Made by a program: the position numbers and the translations under genes. Positions 17,413 through 25,425 of a DNA stretch of 64,000 bases are shown here, one piece after another; positions within the stretch are counted from its first letter, which is position 1; the number at the start of each line of letters is the position of its first letter. Below the pieces are notes generated by a model. That model was not told the origin of the DNA. It ran no database searches and worked only from the letters and a program-made list of their open reading frames with translations. Source of the stretch: JAENWD01 sp963796915 (GTDB lineage: Bacteria > Acidobacteriota > Vicinamibacteria > Vicinamibacterales > JAENWD01); the NCBI GenBank assembly GCA_963796915.1, contig CAWCNI010000004.1, forward strand, positions 2,294,001-2,358,000, given 5' to 3'.

Positions 17413-18555
17413 ATGAAGTTCCTCCCCCTCATCGTCGCCAATCTCCGGCGAAAGAAGATCCGGACGATGCTGACGATCGGCTCGTTTACGGTGGCGTTCT
17501 TCCTGTTCGGCCTGCTGGTGGCGATTCACTACGGCTTTCGGCAGGGCATCGACGTCGCCGGCGCCGATCGGCTGATGGTCGTGAACAAGGTCTCGTTCAT
17601 TCAGCCGCTCCCGGTCACCTACCACGATCGCCTGAAGCGGATTGCCGGTGTCCGCGAGGTGGCCTCGTTCACGTGGTTCGGCGGCGTCTACCAGGACCCG
17701 AAGAATTTCTTCGCCAGCTTCGCGATCGACCCGCAGGACTACCGGACGCTGTATCCGGAGTTCGTGGTGCCGGAAGACGAATGGAAAGCGTTCCTTGCCG
17801 ATCGCCAAGGCGCCGTGATCGGCGCCGGGCTGGCCAAGCGGTTCGGCTGGAAGATCGGCGACCGCGTGCCTCTCAAGGCGCCGGGCTACTTCGGCGGCGG
17901 CGCGTGGGACTTCAACATTCGCGGTATCTATCACGGGACGCGGCCCAATGACGACGAGACGCAGTTCTGGCTCCGCCGCGACTACCTCTACGAGAAGACG
18001 CCCAGCTACTGGCGATCCATCGTCGGCTGGTACGTCGTGCGCGTGACCAACGAGAACCAGTCGTCGAACATCGCCAAGGCGATTGACGCCGAGTTCTCGA
18101 ACTCGGCGGCGGAAACGAAAACGCAGACCGAGTCGGCGATGGCGGAGGGCTTCGTCAAGCAGCTTGGCAACATCGAGTTCCTGATTCGTGCCATCGGCTC
18201 GATTGTCTTTTTCACCCTGCTGCTGGTCACCGGCAACACGATGGCGATTGCCGTCCGCGAGCGCACCAACGAGATCGCGACGCTGAAAGCCATCGGCTTC
18301 ACCGGCCGGTTCGTGCTCGCCATGGTGCTGGTCGAATCTGTGGCCGTCGCGTTGCTCGGCGGCGCGCTGGGCCTGGGGCTCTGCTCCCTTTTGGTGAAGC
18401 GCGATCTGACGCAGGGACTGGTGCTGCTCTACATCCCGGTCGCAGCGCTGGTTGTCGGGTCTGTGGTGGCGATGGCGACCGGCGCACTGGCCGGGCTGAT
18501 CCCGGCGCTCAACGCGATGCGGCTCAACGTCGCCACCGCGCTGCGGAGGCTGTGA
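17413..18555 (+). CDS. ABC transporter permease (MacB/FtsX type)
   Basis: 380 residues. One N-terminal membrane helix (TMLTIGSFTVAFFLFGLLVAI), a periplasmic MacB_PCD-like domain (about 45-240), then three C-terminal helices with the FtsX signature VRERTNEIATLKAIGFTG. It is the permease of a mechanotransmission-type ABC exporter that works on periplasmic substrates. The second permease starts one base after the stop, so they are a heterodimer. No ATPase gene lies next to them on either side within the window, so the nucleotide-binding subunit must be encoded elsewhere or shared. Confidence 0.92.
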   Translation: MKFLPLIVANLRRKKIRTMLTIGSFTVAFFLFGLLVAIHYGFRQGIDVAGADRLMVVNKVSFIQPLPVTYHDRLKRIAGVREVASFTWFGGVYQDPKNFFASFAIDPQDYRTLYPEFVVPEDEWKAFLADRQGAVIGAGLAKRFGWKIGDRVPLKAPGYFGGGAWDFNIRGIYHGTRPNDDETQFWLRRDYLYEKTPSYWRSIVGWYVVRVTNENQSSNIAKAIDAEFSNSAAETKTQTESAMAEGFVKQLGNIEFLIRAIGSIVFFTLLLVTGNTMAIAVRERTNEIATLKAIGFTGRFVLAMVLVESVAVALLGGALGLGLCSLLVKRDLTQGLVLLYIPVAALVVGSVVAMATGALAGLIPALNAMRLNVATALRRL

Positions 18556-18556
18556 C

Positions 18557-19726
18557 GTGGCGCTCCCCGTCATCTACAACGTCCGCAGCGTCGCGCAACG
18601 CTGGGTGTCGTCGCTGGTCGCGGTCCTCGGCATTGCCGGCGCCGTCGGCGTGTTCGTGGCGATGCTGGCGCTGGCGCGCGGCTTCGAGGCGACGCTGGTG
18701 TCGTCAGGATCGCCGGCAAACGCCGTCATCGAGCAGGCCGGCGCCGATTCGGAGCTGACCAGCGTGCTCCAGCCCGACGCTGTCGCCGTGATATCCGACC
18801 TGCCCCAGGTCGCACGGCGCGGCTCGAAGGCGCTCATCTCCCCCGAGGTCGTGGTCGTCGCGACGCTGCCACTCAAGGACGGCGGCGGCGAAGCCAACGT
18901 CGAGGTCCGCGGAGTGCTCCCCGGCGTGCTCGCCGTGCGCGAGAACGTCCGCCTGGTGGACGGACGGTTCTTCACACCCGGCCTCTACGAGGTACTGGTC
19001 GGACGCAACGCGCGGCTCTCCTATGGCGGCATGGAGCTGGGACAGCAGATCCACATCGGCCCCGGCACGTGGACGGTGGTCGGCCACTTCGACGCCGGTG
19101 GCAGCGCCTTCGACTCGGAAGTGTGGACCGACGCCACGGTGCTCAACGGCAGCTACCAGCGTCCGCCGACAATCTACAGCTCGGTGACGGCGCGCCTGAC
19201 CTCGCCGGATGCCGTGCAGTCTCTGCAGGACAACCTCGCGCACAACCCACGCATCCAGGCGCAGGCGACCCGCGAGACCGACTACTACGCCAAGCAGTCG
19301 CGCACGGTGACCACGCTGATCACGGTGCTGGGCGGTCTGGTCGCGGCAGTAATGGGCCTCGGGGCGATTCTGGCGGCGCTCAACACCATGTATGCCGCCA
19401 TCGCGGAGCGCTCGAAGGAGATCGCCGTCCTGCGCGCCATCGGCTTCGGCGCGGGCGCCATTGTCGTGTCGTTCGTGATCGAGAGCCTGCTCATCGCCGC
19501 GCTCGGCGGGCTGGTCGGCTGCCTCGCCGTGCTGCCGATCAACGGCATCACGACAGGGACGATGAACTGGCAGACCTTCGCCCACCTGTCGTTTGCGTTC
19601 CGGATCACCGCCGATCTGCTGCTCATGGGGCTGGCGTTCGCACTGGCGATGGGGGTCATCGGCGGCCTGCCGCCGGCCATCCGCGCCGCGCGTTCGCGGC
19701 TGTCGACGTCGCTGCGCGGGTTCTGA
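18557..19726 (+). CDS. ABC transporter permease, second subunit (MacB/FtsX type)
   Basis: 389 residues from GTG 18557, one base after the preceding stop (TGA-C-GTG). Same plan as its partner: an N-terminal helix (AVLGIAGAVGVFVAMLALARG), a large periplasmic domain, and a C-terminal FtsX triple helix with AERSKEIAVLRAIGFGAGAI. Sequence differs enough from the first subunit to suggest a heterodimer instead of recent duplication. Translational coupling is likely because no separate ribosome site fits. The convergent exonuclease gene ends 28 bp away. Confidence 0.92.
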   Translation: MALPVIYNVRSVAQRWVSSLVAVLGIAGAVGVFVAMLALARGFEATLVSSGSPANAVIEQAGADSELTSVLQPDAVAVISDLPQVARRGSKALISPEVVVVATLPLKDGGGEANVEVRGVLPGVLAVRENVRLVDGRFFTPGLYEVLVGRNARLSYGGMELGQQIHIGPGTWTVVGHFDAGGSAFDSEVWTDATVLNGSYQRPPTIYSSVTARLTSPDAVQSLQDNLAHNPRIQAQATRETDYYAKQSRTVTTLITVLGGLVAAVMGLGAILAALNTMYAAIAERSKEIAVLRAIGFGAGAIVVSFVIESLLIAALGGLVGCLAVLPINGITTGTMNWQTFAHLSFAFRITADLLLMGLAFALAMGVIGGLPPAIRAARSRLSTSLRGF

Positions 19727-19754
19727 GTGCCTTGCTGACGGCAGCGCCAATCTG

Positions 19755-20600
19755 CTACGGCTTCGCCGCCTTCCCGTCCAGAAATGCGGCCATCGCCTCG
19801 AACCTCGGCGTTGGCCCGGGCCAGCGTACCTGCTCCACATCGTCGAACAGCGGAAGGTCGTCGCGCAGCGTGGCAAGCGTGCGGAACAGGCGCACGCGAT
19901 CGTGATTGGCGGCCAGGGTCGCGGCGAGTGTGGCGGGGTTCTTCGCGTTCACCTTCCAGAGGCGATAGTCGTCAGGGATGTCCTCGAGATGGCCGAAGCG
20001 CGCCAGGACGGCCGCCGCGGACTTGGCGCCCCAGCCTTCGAGGCCCGGATAGCCGTCGGCCGAGTCGCCGACCAACGCGAGCCAGTCCGGAATGGACGCG
20101 GGCGGCACGCCGTACTTCGCGGCGACACCCGCTTCGTCGAGCGTCACGCGCGTCCGGCGGTTCAACTGAACGACACGGGTGCCGCGGACGGACTGCGCCA
20201 GATCCTTGTCGGGCGTGCAGATGATCACCTGCTCGACACGCGCATCCCGCGCCGCCGCCGCTGCCGCCGACGCGAGCGCGTCGTCCGCCTCGAATTCGAC
20301 CATCGGCCAGACGGCGATGCCGAGCGCCGCGAGCGCGTCCTCGAGCAGGGGAAACTGCTCGAGCAGGTCTTCGGGGACGCCCTCGCTCGTCTTGTACCCG
20401 CGCCAGAGCTTGTTTCGGAACGACTCGATGACGTGATCGGTGGCGACGCCGAGGTGCGTGGCGCCGCCGGTGATCATCGCGAGCACGGAGTAGACGACGC
20501 CGCGCGTCGCCGCCACCTCACGGCCGCCGGACTGCCGCTTCGGAATCCCGTGGTAGTGACGGAACAGCTCGTAGGTGCCGTCAATGAGGTGGACGTTCAG
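19755..20600 (-). CDS. 5'-3' exonuclease (PolA N-terminal-domain type), probable CTG start
   Basis: From the first ATG/GTG/TTG start (GTG 20516) the protein would be 253 residues and would lack the first catalytic Asp. The same frame continues upstream to CTG at 20598-20600, giving LNVHLIDGTYELFRHYHG, the expected N-terminus (Asp in LIDG). No ATG, GTG or TTG occurs between this CTG and the upstream in-frame TGA. Further motifs: EFEADDALAS, CTPDKDLAQ, GDSADGYPG and the H3TH-like WGAKSAAAVLARFG. The 281-aa protein would remove 5' flaps in repair or replication; it is not part of a polA gene. Start assignment is inference; the family is clear. Confidence 0.85.
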   Translation of the reverse strand: MNVHLIDGTYELFRHYHGIPKRQSGGREVAATRGVVYSVLAMITGGATHLGVATDHVIESFRNKLWRGYKTSEGVPEDLLEQFPLLEDALAALGIAVWPMVEFEADDALASAAAAAARDARVEQVIICTPDKDLAQSVRGTRVVQLNRRTRVTLDEAGVAAKYGVPPASIPDWLALVGDSADGYPGLEGWGAKSAAAVLARFGHLEDIPDDYRLWKVNAKNPATLAATLAANHDRVRLFRTLATLRDDLPLFDDVEQVRWPGPTPRFEAMAAFLDGKAAKP

Positions 20601-20667
20601 TGGCGTTCCCGTTTCGAAAACCAGCGTTGACCCGTGGGTTACGCCGCCACGTCAGTCGAAGGGCGCG

Positions 20668-20749
20668 GAGCACCGCACTGCCGCACCGCAGCACTCGGCA
20701 CTGCAGCACCGCACTGCCGCACTGCAGCACGGCGGCACTGCAGCACGAC
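20668..20749. repeat. GCACTGCAGCAC repeat tract 3' of the DUF1080 gene
   Basis: Three exact copies of GCACTGCAGCAC (20698-20709, 20719-20730, 20735-20746) sit among related GCACTGCCGCAC variants, ending 9 bp from the 3' end of the DUF1080 gene. The same 12-mer is found at 12542-12561. Confidence 0.85.
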
Positions 20750-20757
20750 AATCGCTT

Positions 20758-21552
20758 CTACTGTGAAAGCTCCCGGATCCAGATATTCCGGAAGCTGATT
20801 GGCTTGCTCGGGTCGCCGTGCGCCTGGATCTTGATCGGCGCGCCGTCGAACGGCTTGTAGGTCGGGGTGCCGATGTAGAGCGTCTCGCCCTTCAACTGGA
20901 AGTGGTTCTGCACGAGCACGCCGTTGTGGAAGGCGGTGACGAACGCGGGCGTCTTCACCGAGCCGTCGGCGTTGAACGTCGGCGCGGTCCAGATGACGTC
21001 GTAGACCTGCCACTCGCCGGGCTTGCGCATCGCATTGGCGAGCGGGATCGACTGCTTGTAGATGCTGGCGGCCTGTCCGTTGACGTAGGTCTTGTTGTTG
21101 TACGAGTCCAGAATCTGGAGCTCGTAGCCCGCGTCGCCCGGCCCGGTCGACGCCAGGAAGAGGCCGCTGTTGCCGCGCGCCTGGCCCGAGCCCGCGATGT
21201 CCGCCGGCTCCTGCCACTCGAGGTGAAGCTGGTAGTCGTGAAACTTCCGCTTCGTCTCGATGTTGCCCGACTTCTTGTTCACCGTCAGGACGCCGCCCGA
21301 CACAATCCAGTCGGCCGGCGCGTGATCGGCCGCCGCCGAGACCCACTCGGTGAGGTTCTTGCCGTCGAAGAGCACGATGGCGTCCGAGGGCGCCGCCGCG
21401 CAGTCCGCGCCGGGCGTGACGACTTTGGGCTCCGGGCTCCAGACTTCGGTGTCCTCGGGCTTGGCGGTAGTGGCCGGCTGTTGCGCAAACGAAGGCAGGG
21501 CCGACGCCAGAAAGATGACGCTGCAGAAAAGCACGCGGGGTGAGGTTCGCAT
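20758..21552 (-). CDS. Secreted DUF1080 (3-keto-disaccharide hydrolase-like) protein
   Basis: 264 residues from ATG 21552 with signal peptide SPRVLFCSVIFLASALPSFAQ; an ATG at 21564 is possible. Motifs of DUF1080: VLFDGKNLTEWVS, GNIETKRKFHDYQLHLEW, GNSGLFL, YELQILDS and GEWQVYDVIWTAP. The fold is a concanavalin-like beta sandwich; characterised relatives bind or hydrolyse 3-keto-glycosides or act as glycan-binding proteins. Full length for a single domain. It probably acts outside the cytoplasm on plant or microbial oligosaccharides. The downstream repeat tract separates it from the exonuclease gene. Confidence 0.92.
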   Translation of the reverse strand: MRTSPRVLFCSVIFLASALPSFAQQPATTAKPEDTEVWSPEPKVVTPGADCAAAPSDAIVLFDGKNLTEWVSAAADHAPADWIVSGGVLTVNKKSGNIETKRKFHDYQLHLEWQEPADIAGSGQARGNSGLFLASTGPGDAGYELQILDSYNNKTYVNGQAASIYKQSIPLANAMRKPGEWQVYDVIWTAPTFNADGSVKTPAFVTAFHNGVLVQNHFQLKGETLYIGTPTYKPFDGAPIKIQAHGDPSKPISFRNIWIRELSQ

Positions 21553-21696
21553 AGGACTTCGCATTGTGTTCGTCCGGCCACGCGGTGTCAATCCGCGGCC
21601 CCTCTCGCCGCGCCCCTGCCCACGATTCCGTCGCTTCCGTCCCACTCCGATTGACCTGCCTGAGGCGCTTGAAGTAGGTATCGAGGCGGAGACTTG

Positions 21697-23832
21697 ATGC
21701 GATCACTGCTTCCGATCCTCCTGGTGCTGATGAGCGCGCCGGCTATGGCGCAGACGCTGAAGGGCATCGAGACGGCCGACATCAATACGGCAGTCCAGCC
21801 CTGCCAGGACTTCTACGAGTATGCCAACGGCGCATGGCGCGCGAGTCACCCCATCCCGGCGTCGATGCCGCGATGGAGCCGCCGCTGGGCGGCCGGTGAG
21901 CTGGCGAAGGACCAGCTGCACGCGATCCTCGACGACATCGTGGCCCAGCCCGCGCACGCGAAAGGGAGCGTCGAGCAGCTGATCGGCGATCACTACGCAG
22001 CGTGCATGAACGAGCCGCTGCGCGACCAGCGCGGGCTCGATCCGCTGAAGCCGCTGCTCTCGCAGATCGACGCGATCGCCTCCGCGGCGGATCTGCAGGC
22101 GGCGATGCGCCGCCTGCACGGTATCGGCGTGACAGTGCCGTTCAGTCTCAGTGGCTCCTCCGACCCGCACAATCCCTCGCAGACGATCGCGGACATCTCG
22201 GCATCGGGCCTCGGCATGCCCGATCGCGACTACTACTTCAAGGACGAGGCGCGCTTCAAGGAGGCCCGTGAGAAGTACAGGGCCTACGTGGCGAAGATGT
22301 TCGAGCTCGCGGGGCGATCCGACACTCAGGCCGCCGCTGCGTCCACGACAGTGATGAACTTCGAGACGGCGCTGGCGGGCGCGTCGCTCGACAACGTCGC
22401 CTTGCGAGACCCCAGCGCCACCGACCACAAGGTGACGTTTGCGGCACTCCAGCAGATGGCGCCGCACATCGACTGGGCCACGTACTTCGCCGCGGGCAAG
22501 CTGCCGACGATCCCGCTGAACGTATCGGAGCCGAAATTCATTCAAGCCGTCGATCGCGCCGTGACGACGACGCCGCTGACGGCGTGGAAGACGTACCTGA
22601 CATGGCAGCTGCTGAATTCGGCCGCCAACGACCTCTCCCTGCCGTTCCAGACCGAGTCCTTCAACTTCTACGGCAAGTACCTCGCGGGCTCCGAGGAAAT
22701 CAACCCGCTCTGGAAGCGCTGCGTGCAGTCCACCGACAGCCTGCTCGGCGAAGCGCTCGGCCAGAAATACGTCGAGAAACATTTCCCGCCGGAAGCCAAG
22801 GCGCGCATGCAGGACCTGGTGCACAACGTCCTGCTCGCCATGCACGACGTGATCGAGAACCTGTCGTGGATGGGCCCGCAGACAAAGCAGAAGGCCCTGG
22901 AAAAGCTCGCAACCTTCACGCCGAAGGTCGGCTACCCGGACAAGTGGAAGGACTACAGCAGTGTCGTCATCCGCCCCGACGCTTTCTGGGAGGACGTGAT
23001 GGCCGCCAGTGCGTTCGGCGTCGACGACGACCGGAGCACGATCGGCAAGCCTGTCGACAAGGCGCGCTGGGGCATGACGCCGCCCACCTCGGATGCGTAC
23101 TACAACCCGCTGCAGAACGAGATCGTCTTCCCCGCCGGCATCCTGCAGCCGCCGGCCTTCAGCCTGGATGTCGTGGATGCCGTCAACTACGGCGCCATCG
23201 GCGTCGTCATCGGCCACGAAGTCTCACACGGCTTCGACGACGAGGGCGCGCAGTTCGATGCGGAGGGCCGGCTGCAGAACTGGTGGACGCCTGACGACCT
23301 GAAGCAATTCGAGGCCCGCACTGCCTGCGTCGTGAATCAGTTCGATCACTACGACGTCCAGCCGGGCATCCATCACAACGGCAAGCTGGTGCTCGGCGAA
23401 GCGATTGGCGACCTGGCCGGGGCGCGCGTCGCGTATCTCGCGTTTCAAAAAGCGCAGGCGGCGCACCCGGCGCCGACGATCGACGGGTTCACGCCGGACC
23501 AGCAGTTCTTCATCGCGTGGGGCCAGTTTCGCGGCGATGCGATCAGGCCGGAGACCGAGCGGCTGATGGTCCAGAGCGACCCGCACCCGATCGCGAAATT
23601 CCGCGTGATCGGACCGCTCTCGAACCTGCCGGCGTTTCAGAAGGCGTTTTCGTGCCCGGCAGGCGCCCCAATGGTGCGCCCGCCGGACAACCAGATGCGA
23701 GGTCTGGTAGGACACGGCGAGCAGCGGGCGGCTGGCTGCTGGCAGCAAGACGGAGAAAGCACCAAGCGGCTTCCCGCCGCCACGTGCCAAACCGCCTACT
23801 GCCTGCGGCCTGCTGCCTGCTACACCACTTAG
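21697..23832 (+). CDS. Secreted M13 family metallopeptidase, second copy (3' frameshift)
   Basis: ATG 21697 (a TTG just before it is in frame) has GGAG about 8 nt upstream. Signal peptide LLPILLVLMSAPAMAQ, mature start QPCQDFYEYANGAW, zinc motif HEVSH near residues 507-511, GEAIGDLAGARVAY with the third ligand. Related to the M13 gene at 6.5 kb but not a recent duplicate. As written it ends with ~46 odd residues (QMRGLVGHGEQRAAG...CLRPAACYTT). In the next frame the DNA reads CEVW-stop at 23696-23710, the obligatory M13 C-terminus (CxVW). One extra A at about 23695 explains it. Probable real protein ends at 23710. Confidence 0.9.
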   Translation: MRSLLPILLVLMSAPAMAQTLKGIETADINTAVQPCQDFYEYANGAWRASHPIPASMPRWSRRWAAGELAKDQLHAILDDIVAQPAHAKGSVEQLIGDHYAACMNEPLRDQRGLDPLKPLLSQIDAIASAADLQAAMRRLHGIGVTVPFSLSGSSDPHNPSQTIADISASGLGMPDRDYYFKDEARFKEAREKYRAYVAKMFELAGRSDTQAAAASTTVMNFETALAGASLDNVALRDPSATDHKVTFAALQQMAPHIDWATYFAAGKLPTIPLNVSEPKFIQAVDRAVTTTPLTAWKTYLTWQLLNSAANDLSLPFQTESFNFYGKYLAGSEEINPLWKRCVQSTDSLLGEALGQKYVEKHFPPEAKARMQDLVHNVLLAMHDVIENLSWMGPQTKQKALEKLATFTPKVGYPDKWKDYSSVVIRPDAFWEDVMAASAFGVDDDRSTIGKPVDKARWGMTPPTSDAYYNPLQNEIVFPAGILQPPAFSLDVVDAVNYGAIGVVIGHEVSHGFDDEGAQFDAEGRLQNWWTPDDLKQFEARTACVVNQFDHYDVQPGIHHNGKLVLGEAIGDLAGARVAYLAFQKAQAAHPAPTIDGFTPDQQFFIAWGQFRGDAIRPETERLMVQSDPHPIAKFRVIGPLSNLPAFQKAFSCPAGAPMVRPPDNQMRGLVGHGEQRAAGCWQQDGESTKRLPAATCQTAYCLRPAACYTT
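23696..23710 (+). other. Displaced CEVW C-terminus of the M13 gene (frameshift)
   Basis: TGC GAG GTC TGG TAG in the next frame encodes the terminal Cys-x-Val-Trp that ends M13 peptidases and is intact in the paralogue at 6.5 kb. Removing one base near 23695 joins it to PPDNQ. Confidence 0.85.
23711..23832. repeat. Degenerate CTGCCTGC/GGCTGCTGGC tract after the M13 gene
   Basis: Once the M13 gene is ended at 23710, this interval is non-coding and contains repeats of CTGCTGG and CTGCCTGC (densest at 23798-23820). It separates two convergent genes. Confidence 0.45.
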
Positions 23833-23835
23833 CCC

Positions 23836-25314
23836 TTACAGCACCATATTCTGCGCGATCACCTCTTTGTAGAACTGCGCGCTCAGCTTCGGCGTCCGTT
23901 TCTGCGTGGCGTAGTCCACGTAGTGGATGCCGAAGCGGTTGGTGTAGCCGTCGGCCCACTCGAAGTTGTCCATCAGGCTCCACAGGAAGTAGCCCTTCAC
24001 GGGCACCCCGTCAGCCGTGGCGCGCTGCAGCTGGCTCAGATAGTTGCGCAGGTACATCACGCGATCGGTGTCGTAGACCAGCCCGTCAGCCGCAGGAATA
24101 TCGGCCGCCGAACAGCCGTTCTCCGTGATGTAAATCTCCTTGGCCTTCCACAGCTTCGAGACATGACGCGGGCCCCAGTACAGCGCCTCGGGGCCGACAA
24201 ACAGCCACGGCGATGGCGTGTGTGGAAACGACGGCGGATGCGGCACGATGGCGAAGCCGAGCGGCGAATCGTCGGCACGCGCGTAGATCGGCGTGTAGAT
24301 GTTGATGCCGACGAAGTCGAGCGGGCTGGAGATGATCTTCAGGTCTTCGTCGGTGAACTTCGGCGCGTCCGCGCCAGCGGCTTTCAGGTAGGCCTCGGTG
24401 TACTTGCCCTCCTGGATCACGGTCATGTACGGCGCGTTGAGCTCGCGCGTCGCTCGCTCAGCGGCGGCGATGTGCGCCGCGCTCTCGATCACCGGCGCGA
24501 CGATGGTCATGTTCTCGGCGAGACCGACCTTGGTGCCTGGCTTCGCGTGCGCGCGAATCGCCTGCACGGCCAGCCCATGCCCCAGCACGCAATGGTGTCG
24601 CGTCTGGTTGAAGCGGCCCGGCGGGAGCTTCACGCCCGGCGCGTGCACGCCGACGCGATAGCCCAGCTCGACGAACGCGCCGAACTCGTTGATCGTGAAG
24701 ATGTGCTTGACGCGGTCGGACAGGTGCTCGGCGATGTAGCCCGCGTAGTTGGCGAAGGCGACCGAGGTGTCGCGCGACTCCCAGCCGCCGACCTTGTCCT
24801 GGAGCGACTGCGGCAGGTCCCAGTGATAGAGCGTTGCGAAGGGCTCGATGCCGTTGGCCAGCAACTCATCGACGACACGATTGTAGAAATCGAGGCCCTT
24901 GGGGTTGGGCGTCCCTGTCGCCTCCGGAAACACGCGCGTCCAGGAAATCGAGAACCGGTAGGTCTTGACCCCCAGCGCTTTCATCAACTGGATGTCTTCC
25001 TTGTAGCGATGGTAGTGATCGTCGGCCACGTCCCCGGTCGCGCCGTTGTTGGTCTTGCCGGGCGTGTGGGAGAAGGTGTCCCAGACCGATGGCGTGCGGC
25101 CGTCCTCGGCCACGGCGCCTTCCACCTGGTAGGCCGCCGTCGCCGACCCCCACAGGAAGCCGTCGGGGAAGCGCCGCGCGGCCGCCGTACTTCCGGCCTG
25201 CGCCTCGTGCGCGGCAGGCGCGCCGGCTGCCGTTCCCTTGCCGATCGTCGCCGCCCCGAGGGCGGCAGCGCCGACAGTCTGTGCAAATCCCCGTCGAGTC
25301 ACTCTGGTGGCCAT
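23836..25314 (-). CDS. Tat-exported GH1 beta-glucosidase
   Basis: 492 residues from ATG 25314. VTRRGFAQTVGAAALGAATIG is a Tat signal. GH1 landmarks: FPDGFLWGSATAAYQVEG, HRYKEDIQLMKALGVKTYRFSISWTR in outline, acid/base Glu210 in TINEF, nucleophile Glu398 in ITENG, and FLWSLMDNFEWADGY. The acid/base motif reads NEF, not the usual NEP, a conservative oddity. It should hydrolyse beta-glucosides in the periplasm. AGGAGA lies 11 nt before the start. Convergent with the M13 gene; divergent from the three-repeat secreted protein. Confidence 0.95.
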   Translation of the reverse strand: MATRVTRRGFAQTVGAAALGAATIGKGTAAGAPAAHEAQAGSTAAARRFPDGFLWGSATAAYQVEGAVAEDGRTPSVWDTFSHTPGKTNNGATGDVADDHYHRYKEDIQLMKALGVKTYRFSISWTRVFPEATGTPNPKGLDFYNRVVDELLANGIEPFATLYHWDLPQSLQDKVGGWESRDTSVAFANYAGYIAEHLSDRVKHIFTINEFGAFVELGYRVGVHAPGVKLPPGRFNQTRHHCVLGHGLAVQAIRAHAKPGTKVGLAENMTIVAPVIESAAHIAAAERATRELNAPYMTVIQEGKYTEAYLKAAGADAPKFTDEDLKIISSPLDFVGINIYTPIYARADDSPLGFAIVPHPPSFPHTPSPWLFVGPEALYWGPRHVSKLWKAKEIYITENGCSAADIPAADGLVYDTDRVMYLRNYLSQLQRATADGVPVKGYFLWSLMDNFEWADGYTNRFGIHYVDYATQKRTPKLSAQFYKEVIAQNMVL

Positions 25315-25425
25315 CGCGTGAACGTCTCCTTGGTCGCAACTAGATATCACGAATTGGACCGACCTCATCTTGCGTCCCGGTTCCGGGCCGCATACCATCC
25401 CGCCAACTTCGCACGGAGGACAGTG

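Noticed and set aside
20668..20749. Possible small ORF encoding a His/Ser-rich peptide
   Set aside because: It is the translation of the GCACTGCAGCAC repeats, lacks a ribosome site and is open in several frames.
23923..25425. 500-codon upstream extension of the three-repeat protein
   Set aside because: It would lie antisense inside the GH1 gene; a GGAGGA site and signal peptide place the start at 25426.
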